The notes beneath the pieces are model-generated. The model was not told the DNA's origin. It did not search any database and saw only the letters and a program-made list of their open reading frames with translations. Positions 11,705-20,744 of a stretch of 64,000 nucleotides of DNA are shown here, piece after piece. The position numbers were made by a program, and so were the translations under genes. The stretch spans positions 558,001 through 622,000 of the forward strand of contig OZ025672.1 in the NCBI GenBank assembly GCA_964019335.1, read 5' to 3'. The stretch's first letter is position 1, and each line of letters starts with the position of its first letter. This stretch comes from Diplonema japonicum. Taxonomy: Eukaryota > Euglenozoa > Diplonemea > Diplonemida > Diplonemidae.

Positions 11705-13101
11705 TCAACTCAGCTGTTGCAGAAGATCAAGTTTTGCCTTCATTGCCGCGACGGCCTCTAAAGCTTGCTGTTGCTGTTGCAAGAGCAGTCTGGGATCGTT
11801 GCTGGCGGACTCCGCGAGGATGGGCTCATTGAAGACACGATCGAGGCGTCGCACCTTATTCCTCAAAGGGTTCAGCTCCACGGGACTGGACTCCTCTTTG
11901 TTCTCCTTTCTGGCTATGCACCCGCTAGCATCCCTGGCTACCAGCTGTTTCGCCACCCTCATATATTCATTTCCCTTGCTTCTTGTAGAGTAGTATTTTT
12001 CGGCATCTTCTGGCATTTGGCTCTCAGCACTTGTGCTCTTCTTCGAGATGCACTGCTTTGCTGCCCTCATGTAGTCGTTCCCCATCTGGCGTCTTCTGCC
12101 GTCCGGAACTTCAGTTTGCGCTTCTGCGGGTGGCTTGGGCTTCAGCGGTGGCAGTGGACCTTGCACCTGTTTCGCGTACTTCAGCCTCTTGTCCTTCATC
12201 TCCTGCTTGTGCACCCTCTCCTGTTCCTGTTCTTCCTTCTTCTTGCGTTCCGAGTCGAGGAAGTCGTCGAACTTCTTGCACTTCCAATTCTTCAGATGCC
12301 TGTTGTGCTCCTTCAGTTGCGACTGTCGTGTTGTTGATTTTGCTATTTTTCCTTTCACTGTTGTGCCATACCCTGATCTCTTGTCTGTGCTGCTCCTCCC
12401 GCTCCCTGTTCCTCGCTAGGTACGAGGACTCATGCTCTGCGATGTCCTGTGTGTGTGTGTGTGTTTTATATTCTGTGCCCAGTGTATACCTTCAATGGAG
12501 ACTCAAACTTCTCTCTCACTTTGCGCAGCATTGCCCGCTGCTGCTCCATGGCAGGGAGCACCACCTCTTGCTGGTAGCGTTCCTCCATCGCTATGTGCAG
12601 GGGGACGTTCTTCTTCAAGTTCGGCGACTTCAGCCTTGCCATCCGCTTCTTGCGGTCTTCTTCGCGTGCCTCGCGCAGAAGGTGTTGCTGCATGATCTTG
12701 TCGTCTTTGATCTTGAGGTCTGTAATGTTCTGCTCTAGCTCCCTTTGGCTCTGTTCTTCCCTGTCGGCCTCCAGCTTGGCCATCATTTCCTCTCTGCGGG
12801 CTGAGTTCAGTTCCATCAGCCTCTTCGTCTCCTGCCGCCTCTTCCTCACCACTTCATCGAACTGCTCGTAAATGTCACCGTTGTTGTCATACTGCACCTT
12901 CTGCCTCTCGAGCGGGATATCGGGTTTCCTCATATCAGGCATGTAGCCTAACGGGCGTCTCGCTTGTCGCGGTTTGTTATTCCTTGACTTTGGAGGAGCG
13001 TGTGGCTTGAGCACATGCGCCGCCTTGACAAGCGTCTCAAAGGCACAGCCAGCACCAAGGATGTCGCACAAGACCTGCATGCCCGGCACTGCGGACGTCA
13101 T
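11705..13101 (-). CDS. Coiled-coil protein of unknown function
   Basis: Three exons, 13101-12490, 12446-12372 and 12322-11705, give 434 aa. The ATG lies 8 nt after a TATATCTTTGCAG acceptor. The protein is highly charged, with long heptad-type K/E/R/Q-rich helices from about residue 80 to 300 and a basic second half containing two NDYMRAAKQ/NEYMRVAKQ-like repeats around residues 315 and 355. It ends in a Q-rich helix. No enzyme motif or membrane segment is seen. This pattern is common in axonemal or basal-body proteins, but that is only a guess. The last intron donor is GTATGG, the first GTATAC. Confidence 0.75.
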
Positions 13102-13444
13102 TTGGTTACCTGCAAAGATATACCGGTAAGATCGGGTCCCTGAGACCGATGCAGTGACGAAGTACCTCCCCAAGCGAACGGAAGAAATAAAAATTCACTA
13201 TGATAGGAACGAAGTGGTTAGCAACGGCCGAAAAAAGAACAAGAAGCACTGTGTGGAAGAAAGTGCGAAAACGAACCGTTCGCATCATAAAAAGAGTGAA
13301 CCAGTGTCCGCAAGAGTTTAGGAAACAATTGGATAACTGACGAAATCACGATGAAATTGAAGGAGAAAAACAAACTGAAACACAAGAAGGTAAAGACTTT
13401 AAATAACAGCGAGGATTTCATGGAAGAGGAAGATTTAGCAGCTT

Positions 13445-13955
13445 TTATACAACCGCACGGCAGCTGTGAACGTCAACGGCAACACCAGCAAGTACCACGA
13501 AAAAGAGCAACGAGTCCCCCAAGGCACAGTGCTGTCTCCCTTACTGTTCCTGTACGTGGACGACATCGCAAAGAAACTGGAGGGGGAGGGGCTGGATGGT
13601 GGAAACATAATCGCATCACTATTCGACCTGTTATAAGATGACACCTCCCGCCAAGATGGACAGCTCTGAAATCCCTACCCCTTCATCACCCGGAAGGAAC
13701 CCAATGTTCCTGGTGAAGTTCGACGAACAGGTAAGCTTCAAGGAACACCTGAAGTACACGGCCAACCGACTGGAAAACAGGATGCAGGTGATGAAAGCAC
13801 TGGCGGGTACGAAATGGTGCATGGGCGCACTGAGGACCGTCTACCTCACCTATGTTCTGCCAGTGGCAACGACGTCTTACCTACAAAGATGTCCAAACAC
13901 GTAAATAAAAGATATCGACAGAGCATGCCGGAAGGCAGCCTACATTTGAGCTCTT
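13445..13955 (+). mobile_element. Non-LTR retrotransposon reverse-transcriptase remnant
   Basis: The plus strand encodes scraps of a LINE reverse transcriptase in shifting frames. First comes the RT core motif RVPQGTVLSPLLF followed by YVDDIAKKLEGEG, then a broken catalytic-loop region with a stop and shifts (ASLF..DDTS). After that is a thumb-like region (FDEQVSFKEHLKYTANRLE ... LRTVYLTYV) and KDIDRACRKAA. Two or more frameshifts and stop codons mean it is dead. No 5' region, endonuclease or poly-A tail is preserved. It resembles ingi/L1Tc or jockey-clade thumbs. It lies between two minus-strand genes, and its end reaches the last codons of the downstream-located gene at 13940. Confidence 0.8.
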
Positions 13956-15196
13956 TTCTTCTTTACATGATGACCGGTGCGCAGTCTGAGTGCCTCAAGG
14001 CCTTCATGGTACAGGTTCCTCAGGCGTGGCAAGTGCTTCGTCTCCCGCATGCATTCAGGGAGCCTGTCCCGATGCCACTCCTCGACAGCGAACAGTGCTG
14101 GTGCCTTTTCGACAAAGGCGAGCTCCATCTTCTTGCCATCGGCCACCACCTTCGACCATTCCAAAGAGAAGAGCGACGGTAGATAATGAGGCGCGTCTGA
14201 CAGCACAGCGTTGTACCTGAGCCGCAAGGCATTCTCCATTGACAACATGGCTTGCGACTGGTATGCCGCTGCCTCGTCAAGCAGAGCACGTATCTCTTGG
14301 GGGAGGAGAAGGAACTTGGTGCGCGGCTTGCTGACCTTCGCACGCGTGCTGTACGTCGACCAGAAGGTGAGGAAGTCCTGCGTTTGCATCCTGCGTGACT
14401 CTTCCTTAAATTTCAGCAGCACTTGCATTTTGAACTGGAACAGCAGCATGGGTGGGCTTTTCTTGCGCGACGTCAGCACGGAGCAGCCCTTCCACAGAAA
14501 GAGCTCCGGGTTCGTCGCTTGCCGGAAAGCTTCAACTCGGCTTGGGTGCAGCTTGTAGATGCAGTCGCGCGACAGCACTACAGAAACACCTGTCTGCTGG
14601 GCATTGCGGTGCTTGTCCTCCTCGTTGTTCATCTGGCGCAGAGAGCACAGCACGGAGCACCTTCTAGCAGCGTAGGTCTTACGCCATGTCCGTTGGCAGT
14701 AAAGTAACCGTCTATGGAAGGCCTTAGCACACCTAGGCAACAAGGTCGCCTTCGCGTGGGCGGTGAGGAGGAACTTCACTTTCGCAATGGCCTGCTGCTT
14801 CTGCTTGAGGGACACCACAAAGGGCATCATAACCTTTAGGATGACACGCAAGTTCTTTCGGGACTTTTCGATATTGAGTTTTGCCATAAGGTACAGGGCA
14901 CCGTCCTTGGGCCCCAGATTCTTCCTGGAGAGGGGTACTTTGCTTTTCCTGTCACGCACGATGGACTTGCACTTCATCAGCAGCGGGTGGCAAAACACAG
15001 CAAGTGCCCACAGCATGTGCAGTGTGTACGCCCTTTCTTCAACAGGCGTCTCCTCTTGCAGCTCTCCCCGTGCCGCCGCCCAGTCATCTTCGTTGATGTC
15101 GCCACTCCTCACCAGCTCGCTCAACAGGAAGTCGTCCCTCTTCCTTGCGGCATCCCAAGCCCTCCGGTAGGCCGTGTGCTGCTGCCTGAGCGACAT
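13940..15196 (-). CDS. Basic helical protein, unknown
   Basis: Single exon, 418 aa. I do not recognise a family. It is rich in K/R and leucine helices, without a signal peptide, membrane span or enzymatic signature, and the C-terminus is very basic (VKKKRAQM). The ATG at 15196 is preceded by an out-of-frame ATG 5 nt upstream, so initiation is uncertain. The 3' end abuts the retroelement remnant, whose sequence may contribute the final residue and stop. The real 3' end may thus have been altered by insertion. Confidence 0.6.
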   Translation of the reverse strand: MSLRQQHTAYRRAWDAARKRDDFLLSELVRSGDINEDDWAAARGELQEETPVEERAYTLHMLWALAVFCHPLLMKCKSIVRDRKSKVPLSRKNLGPKDGALYLMAKLNIEKSRKNLRVILKVMMPFVVSLKQKQQAIAKVKFLLTAHAKATLLPRCAKAFHRRLLYCQRTWRKTYAARRCSVLCSLRQMNNEEDKHRNAQQTGVSVVLSRDCIYKLHPSRVEAFRQATNPELFLWKGCSVLTSRKKSPPMLLFQFKMQVLLKFKEESRRMQTQDFLTFWSTYSTRAKVSKPRTKFLLLPQEIRALLDEAAAYQSQAMLSMENALRLRYNAVLSDAPHYLPSLFSLEWSKVVADGKKMELAFVEKAPALFAVEEWHRDRLPECMRETKHLPRLRNLYHEGLEALRLRTGHHVKKKRAQM

Positions 15197-15730
15197 GTCA
15201 TGTCAGGAGCACTCCCCTCAGTGTCTTTGCCTGCCAGACTTAAGAGCATGAACACATATAAGACAAGATAACTAAATACCAAGCTGCTGAACAACGTGTT
15301 CTATGTAACTAAAGGCCTTCGACACCGATACTTCCCTTTTAATACAAGTGTGAATGTGTAAATAAACAAAACCACGACCTATGCTGCGAGGTGGAGGCAA
15401 CTGACGGGTGGCTGTGCGCATGACGGCCGACTGCACTGCTGAAGAAGGGTGCAGCGGTCTTTCAAATAGAGGGCTACAGGCGAAGTGCGGATGGTGCCAG
15501 AAGGGTGATGGTACCACACAAACTTCATCTCTCACTTCCTTGTCCGCTGAGGTGCATGTATGGAAAGCGACAGCATCTTCTTGTCTAATATCCTATTGTG
15601 GGGCTGGGGTGCAGCAAAGCGAAGCAATAACAAGAGGGAGGGAACACGGTGGTGAGTGCCACCCGCGCCTTCAGCAGTTGCAGAAAGACGCAAAATAAAA
15701 AAAATGAGGGAAGACGTAAAAGAGGAGGCC
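15197..15730. other. Intergenic, no gene recognised
   Basis: About 530 bp of mixed composition between the H2B stop and the next upstream gene. An 87-codon minus-strand frame (15272-15535) exists but shows no domain. Confidence 0.5.
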
Positions 15731-16144
15731 CTAGTTCTTCTTGCTCTTGCTCTTGCTCTTCTTCGTCACGTCACCACCGCCGAAGGTCCCGACAGCGCCG
15801 GCACCAGCAGCAAGGGCGTGGGTCGCAAGCTCCTTGGGAAGCTGCATCTTCACTGCCGCCATCACAGCCTTGGAGCTCAGCGTCTTCACCTGGGCATGCG
15901 TGGTGAGGCGCCCCGCCTCTCCGGCGAGCCTGTCGAACAGGTCTACCACGAAGGAGTTCACGATCGCCATCCCCTTCGCCGTGATCTGCACCTTGCTGCC
16001 CTTGGTGTCCTGCGTCCTCATCAGCCTGTGGATGTACGTGTTGTAGTTCGCGTAGCTTGACTTCTTCCTCCTCTTCTCCCCATCCTCTTCCTTCTTCACC
16101 TTCTTCGACACCTTCTTCTCTTTCTTCTCCTTCCTCGCGGGCAT
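15731..16144 (-). CDS. Histone H2B
   Basis: Core histone, 137 aa, single exon and intact. A lysine-rich N-terminal tail (residues 1-30) is followed by the histone fold: SYANYNTYIHRLMR (alpha1 region), GMAIVNSFVVDLFDRLAGEA (alpha2), SSKAVMAAVKMQLPKELATHA (alpha3-alphaC) and a short C-terminal extension rich in K/S. The fold is clearly H2B but diverged from animal and plant H2B, at a level comparable with protist histones. It is the only intact member of an H3-H4-H2B cluster on the same strand. An AAAG acceptor-like motif precedes the ATG. No H2A is found in the window. Confidence 0.93.
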   Translation of the reverse strand: MPARKEKKEKKVSKKVKKEEDGEKRRKKSSYANYNTYIHRLMRTQDTKGSKVQITAKGMAIVNSFVVDLFDRLAGEAGRLTTHAQVKTLSSKAVMAAVKMQLPKELATHALAAGAGAVGTFGGGDVTKKSKSKSKKN

Positions 16145-16474
16145 CTTTCTTTTTTGAAGGTTGGGGCTAAAAGTTGCTGTGTATGCATGTGTGTGGTTAG
16201 GTGTTGAAGGTGAATTCAGAAGAAACGCCAACAACGTAACGGCCGGCGCTCTACGGGCACCCCCCTGTACTCTGCACAGCAGCCCAGAAGGGAAGAAGAG
16301 TTAAAAAACTCAAATCAACATGCAAGCCCCCTGAGACGAAAGCCGCATGGCCCCAAAAGGGGGAGGGGGTATAATCAGTACTAGGTATCTCAAACTCTAC
16401 ACTCTGCGCTCTAAAAAAGGAAACTAGGGATCGTTACCTGGACCTCAAATGGGATAACATGACGAGTGTTAAGG

Positions 16475-16809
16475 TCAAGGATAAGAAGTACCTAGGCCAG
16501 TGTAGAGGGTGCGGCCCTGCTTCCTGAGAGCGAAGAGGATGTCTTCGGCCCGCACGATCTTCCTCCCTGTGAGCCCCATAAGGGTCGAAGTGTTGGCAAT
16601 CACTTCGTTCACGAAGGACCACAGGGTGACCCTCGCCGCTGAAGGCCTCCTTTGTGATCCTCTTGCACCCACCACGCCTAGCCAGCCTCCTGATGCCACC
16701 CTTTGTAATCCCACGCCGGACCCTCACCCCCCTAAAGGCACCGAGCCTCTCTTCGCTTTCACCACGGACACCACCTTCCCCTGCGCGGTGGTCTTCCCTC
16801 GTCTGCCAT
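16475..16809 (-). pseudogene. Histone H4, frame-disrupted
   Basis: Two frames each encode half of an H4. GITKGGIRRLARRGGCKRIT is read up to about 16640. WSFVNEVIANTS, GRKIVRAEDILFALRKQG and RTLYTGLG follow in another frame to the stop at 16475. The tail-like stretch GKTTAQGKVVSVVKAKRG lies in the second frame upstream of a C6 run (plus strand, ~16728), so at least two one-base shifts are needed, and a third to use the ATG. The fold core is recognisable but one residue shorter than usual and unusually diverged for H4. An acceptor-like CGATATCTCAG precedes it. Either a decaying pseudogene or a gene with assembly indels; neighbouring long genes are almost free of such indels, favouring decay. 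Confidence 0.75.
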
Positions 16810-16907
16810 TTACGGGTGCTTGCTTTCTGAGATATCGATAAGTTGATTGTCATCAGAAAGCAAACATATGGTCAGGTTGAGATGTTTTCAAAAATACAAA
16901 TAAGGTA

Positions 16908-17220
16908 TTAACAAGTGCTCAGAAATGCTCTGACCATGACGGCTGCCTGGAAGAGCCCGGCCATGTAGCTCTCTGTTGCCTCCTGCACCGCCTCAAGCGC
17001 CGACGGCTTGAGGGACAGCCCCAGCAACTTCGACGTCTTCTGCAGTTTGAAGATCTCACGCAGGGCCACGGTTTCGGCCTCCACCTCCTCTTCCTTTCGC
17101 TGCTCTCCTTCTTGCTCTTCTTCAACTTTTTCTTCTCCTTCCTCAACTTCTTCTCAACCTCACCTTCGGAGGCCTCCCTCCTGTGGACTTCAGCGACTGC
17201 TGGGTTGACGAACGCGGCAT
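16908..17220 (-). pseudogene. Histone H3 relic, internally deleted
   Basis: Begins MPRSSTQQSLKSTGGRPPK, which aligns with the canonical H3 tail (KSTGG present), then shifts frame through a lysine-rich stretch. RRWRPKP, as in trypanosome-type H3, is in a second frame, and VALREIFKLQKTSKLL plus EAVQEATESYMAGLF in a third. The segment corresponding to alpha1/loop1 is missing about 20 residues, and everything after alpha2 (alpha3, including the conserved AKRVTI block) is absent; the frame stops at 16908. Two shifts plus two deletions make a functional H3 unlikely. It lies directly upstream, in transcription order, of the H4 relic and H2B. Alternative: a fast-evolving H3 variant with sequencing indels. 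Confidence 0.7.
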
Positions 17221-17311
17221 CTTTTCTTCTTTTTTTATTTTTTTTCCTTTTCTTTTAAACCTGGCGGCATAAAGATATTGCGGCCAGCGTCCACCTCAGG
17301 TGTGTTAATAA

Positions 17312-19372
17312 CTAGATGCGGACTATGTCAACACCAACCTCTGACGCAAGACTGCTCTGATTGTGTTCCGGCCCTGAATGGCCTAAGAGGACTACTTTGC
17401 ACCTGAAGGGTTGGCCCACCTTCGCAAGGAGGGAGGTGAAGGCTATGAAGCGGTGTGACTTCATTGTGAAGTCAAACAAGTGAATCAGGTTCAAAGCGTC
17501 TACAGCAGCGTGTGCGAGAAGCTGCTCCGTGACTCTTATGACTTCGACGTGTGGGAGGGCCATCATTTCGTAGATATCGGTGTCGGCGCCGTTCTTCAAG
17601 ATTTCTTCGGCCAGCAGACAGAAGGGGATGAAGACCTTACAGCAATCGGTGATTTGCTCTGTATGAGTACGTAGCAGCTCGAGGTCTGAGAGCACATGAA
17701 TCTTGCCTAGCCCACGGACGTAGTGTGACAGTTGCGGAAGTGTGGTACAGCTGCTACCACGTAGCATGCCCTTCCCTACTACCTTGTGCTCCATGTCAGG
17801 GTACACCTCCTGTGCCAGCCGTAGGGCGATGGCATAGTCCGTCGTAGAGCACAGCACCTCCGACAGGGCGTACCATGCTTCCTTCGTCTTCGACTTCAGA
17901 GACTTGAATATTTCTAAGGGCATCTTGAGAGGGATCTTAGCCTTCGCCTGTCTCAACATAATAGTCGTCAAGCATGAGTTGTCGACTGCAATGTCCCTTC
18001 GTCTGGCAGTGTCTAGGTACTGCTGCGCGTTGGCATGTCCTTGGCAGGCTGAGACCTCGACGATGAGGCTCACCGCCTGTGACGTGGGCGTCCAGTGCTG
18101 TGTGGTGAGCCAGGTCCACGCCTCATGGATATCGTGAGAAGAGACCTGCGGTGAGTTGATGATGCTAGACACCAGGAGGTCACCCGTTTCAGGTATTGAC
18201 TTCAGCTTGAGCCGCATAATCAGGTTAACTAGAGAAAACGCTTCTTTCACAAGCCCTTCACGGGCAGTTGCTTCCAGTAACGAATGTATGCCGTCCAGCC
18301 GCAGGACACCGGCTTGAAAAGCCCGCTCCACCAAAGCGATGCCTGCACCGAGGTCGCCAGCAACCCCTGCCCCGTGGATGAGGGCGCTGTACCTCTCGGA
18401 GTCGTCGATTGTGCCGTGTCCGATGGCAGCGTCCATCTTCAGCGCCCCTTCCATGTCGCCAGCATTGCAGTATGCTCGCAGCAGCTCGCGCTGCATAGCC
18501 GTCGTGGCGATGTTCCCCATTCCCTCGTAGTCCTGCTGCAGCCGTTCAGCTGCTTTGAAGTCACCTACTGCTGCAAATGCTGAGACTGCCAGCAGCACGC
18601 TCTTCTCTGTTATAAGTACCTTCCGTTGTTTCATTTCGTCGAACAGCTCCAGCGCGAAGCCCGTCTCGCCTGCTTGTATTGCTGCCGTCATCACCATGCC
18701 GTAGTGGCGCTCCTCACCGAAGGTCACAAGCTCTTGGAATACTTCACATGCCGCATCCAGGTCGCGACCTAGGCACGCAGAGCGGAGCAGTGCTGTGTGC
18801 GCCTCGCGTTCGAATGGCACTTCTGAGTCTAGACAAGCATCGCGCATCTTGAAAGCCTTCTTAACATCGTCCTTACCTGTCTCCTTATTGCTCTTCATCT
18901 CATCTGCGTGCCTACCGATGACAGTAGCAACGTGCCTGTCAGTAAGCTCGAGGTTGCCACTCTTGTGCAATGTAATCAGATGCAACAACACAACGACAGG
19001 CTCGGGGCATCCAACTGCCTGAAATAAAGACGCTACATCCATCCCCCGCTCCCTTAACGTGTCCACTGCCACTTGGTATGTTGCCGCATCGGCATTGATG
19101 TCCCTTACACCTGCCTCCTCTGCCTCCTCAAGACTTAGCGTGGTCGGTGCAAACTCATTATCTTCAATCTTCCCAATTGAGGTGTCCATCCCAGGGTACA
19201 TGTAGAACTTCGTCCGCTCCATGTTGAGGTCCCGCAGCTTTGATGCAATGTCTTTCTTTATCTGCGGGTCGTGTTTCTTGAGGAGTTCCCTCCGCAGCGT
19301 CCGCTCATGGACCGTAAGCTCCTCTAAATACTTCGCGGTGGCCGTGCAGCGACGCAGCTGTCTTCGCAACAT
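17312..19372 (-). CDS. Pentatricopeptide-repeat (PPR) protein
   Basis: RNA-binding helical-repeat protein, 686 aa, single exon; organellar RNA processing is the usual role of the family. From about residue 180 on there are repeated helix-pair units, for example HTALLRSACLGRDLDAACEV, MVMTAAIQAGETGFALELFD and AYCNAGDMEGALKMD, typical of PPR A/B helices. The start is the ATG at 19372, 13 nt after a GCATTTTAG acceptor. A longer frame upstream would run into the next gene. Only 58 nt separate it from the stop of the cyclophilin gene. The C-terminal ~200 residues are less clearly repetitive. No obvious mitochondrial presequence, but the N-terminus is strongly basic (MLRRQLRRCTATAK), compatible with organelle import. 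Confidence 0.8.
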   Translation of the reverse strand: MLRRQLRRCTATAKYLEELTVHERTLRRELLKKHDPQIKKDIASKLRDLNMERTKFYMYPGMDTSIGKIEDNEFAPTTLSLEEAEEAGVRDINADAATYQVAVDTLRERGMDVASLFQAVGCPEPVVVLLHLITLHKSGNLELTDRHVATVIGRHADEMKSNKETGKDDVKKAFKMRDACLDSEVPFEREAHTALLRSACLGRDLDAACEVFQELVTFGEERHYGMVMTAAIQAGETGFALELFDEMKQRKVLITEKSVLLAVSAFAAVGDFKAAERLQQDYEGMGNIATTAMQRELLRAYCNAGDMEGALKMDAAIGHGTIDDSERYSALIHGAGVAGDLGAGIALVERAFQAGVLRLDGIHSLLEATAREGLVKEAFSLVNLIMRLKLKSIPETGDLLVSSIINSPQVSSHDIHEAWTWLTTQHWTPTSQAVSLIVEVSACQGHANAQQYLDTARRRDIAVDNSCLTTIMLRQAKAKIPLKMPLEIFKSLKSKTKEAWYALSEVLCSTTDYAIALRLAQEVYPDMEHKVVGKGMLRGSSCTTLPQLSHYVRGLGKIHVLSDLELLRTHTEQITDCCKVFIPFCLLAEEILKNGADTDIYEMMALPHVEVIRVTEQLLAHAAVDALNLIHLFDFTMKSHRFIAFTSLLAKVGQPFRCKVVLLGHSGPEHNQSSLASEVGVDIVRI

Positions 19373-19430
19373 TTTTCTTTTTGCCGACCTAAAATGCGAT
19401 ACTGTCATTTTATATCTGGTGCGTATCATA

Positions 19431-20483
19431 TCACAGACACTGTTGCGCAGCAGCAGCAGCACAGTTTCGAGCAATCTCCAGTGCCTCCTTGTAGGGGTGT
19501 AGCGTGGCGGTGTCAATCTCAAAGTACTCGTTAAGGATCCTCAACTTCCCTTCCTTCTTCGTCGGGAGCCCCAAGATGTACTCGAGTGTGTCGTACGAAC
19601 CGTCACCCACGAGCATGCCGAACACGGCATAGCCGGGGCCCTTGCCTCCCTTGTCCAGGGCACGGTTGTGCCGCGCATTGATGAAGTACTCTGTAGTAGC
19701 ACTGTTGGGAGACTGTGACCTGGCCATTGACAGCGTGCCTCTCTTGTTAGGTATGTTCGGTTCTAGAGGGATGCCGGTAAACTTCCCAGGCTTGGCGCGC
19801 TTTGTCACAGTGCGGGCACCTCCTTGCAGCACAAAACCCGGCTCCGCCCTGTAAAAAACTGTTTTGTTATAGAACCCCTTTGTGACCAAGGAGACCCAAT
19901 TACCAACCGTCACAGGGGCGGCCTCCTCGAAGAGGGCGACCACCATGGGGCATGTCGTGGCGTTAGTGAACCTGAGCACCACGGCTTGCTTGATGTCGCA
20001 CATTGGTACGACGTCACGTGGGAAGCGGCGCATGGGCAGGGGCAAGGTCAGGGGCTTGTTCTTGTTGCTGCGGGGTTGTGTGTGCGCTATGCTGCCAAAA
20101 TGTATGAACGATATGCGACGCCCGCCGTAGTAGCGCTGCTCCTCGGCGAACTGCTTGCGAAGGGTAAAGTCTCCAGATGCAACGATGTCCACCTTGTGTC
20201 GCACTAAGACAGGCAGCAAGTGGGTGGACAAGTATGTGCTCTTCCTGATATCTTCGGGAGACACAAACACCTTATACTGTGCTTCTGAGTGCTTCTCAAA
20301 CACCTCGCGTGTCCATGCCACGCGAGCCACTGTCTCATGCCCTACGTTCCCCAGTGTAACAACCAGCATATCATCAACTTCGATAACCTCTGTCGCCCCT
20401 CCGCTAAGCGCAACCCTGCTCCATGGCACGCTCTCAAGATCAAGAACTGCGAGGCACGACAACAGCACCCACAGCATCTCCAT
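19431..20483 (-). CDS. Secreted/ER cyclophilin-like peptidyl-prolyl isomerase
   Basis: 350 aa. The N-terminal hydrophobic stretch MEMLWVLLSCLAVL predicts a signal peptide. Residues ~20-160 form an unrecognised domain. The C-terminal ~190 residues are a cyclophilin: VALFEEAAPVTVGNWV, FYRAEPGFVLQGG, NSATTEYFIN and YAVFGMLVGDG. The catalytic Arg is retained (FYR instead of FHR), as are the Phe and Gln of FVLQGG; the usual SQFFI is replaced by TEYFI, so activity may be reduced or specificity altered. The nearest ATG after the TCCTTCAG acceptor (20487) is out of frame, and the in-frame one is 4 nt further on. Likely acts on secretory-pathway proteins. Confidence 0.8.
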   Translation of the reverse strand: MEMLWVLLSCLAVLDLESVPWSRVALSGGATEVIEVDDMLVVTLGNVGHETVARVAWTREVFEKHSEAQYKVFVSPEDIRKSTYLSTHLLPVLVRHKVDIVASGDFTLRKQFAEEQRYYGGRRISFIHFGSIAHTQPRSNKNKPLTLPLPMRRFPRDVVPMCDIKQAVVLRFTNATTCPMVVALFEEAAPVTVGNWVSLVTKGFYNKTVFYRAEPGFVLQGGARTVTKRAKPGKFTGIPLEPNIPNKRGTLSMARSQSPNSATTEYFINARHNRALDKGGKGPGYAVFGMLVGDGSYDTLEYILGLPTKKEGKLRILNEYFEIDTATLHPYKEALEIARNCAAAAAQQCL

Positions 20484-20744
20484 GCATCGCGTCTGAAGGA
20501 GTAGCAATGATGAATAACTAAACAGCGTCAATAGTAAATAAAGTAAGCCAACAAGATACAAAAGCGAGTGACCCGCCAATGGCTTTTTTCTAACTGGGAT
20601 AGACGGCCACCGCAGCCATGTAGCGACGGAAGCCTTTTTGGTTTCTTCTTTTCTTTTTTTTTTTGTGGAGGGGTTAACCACATGACACAGAAAGTGACTG
20701 AGATAAGGGGCCCCGTGTTGTGGCTCTATGGTCTAGGGATAGGG

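Noticed and set aside
15272-15535. 87-codon frame between H2B and the next gene
   Set aside because: No recognisable domain, no acceptor pattern that I could make out, atypical composition.
19373-19522. Longer PPR N-terminus overlapping the cyclophilin gene
   Set aside because: It would overlap the cyclophilin coding end and lacks support; an acceptor precedes the ATG at 19372.
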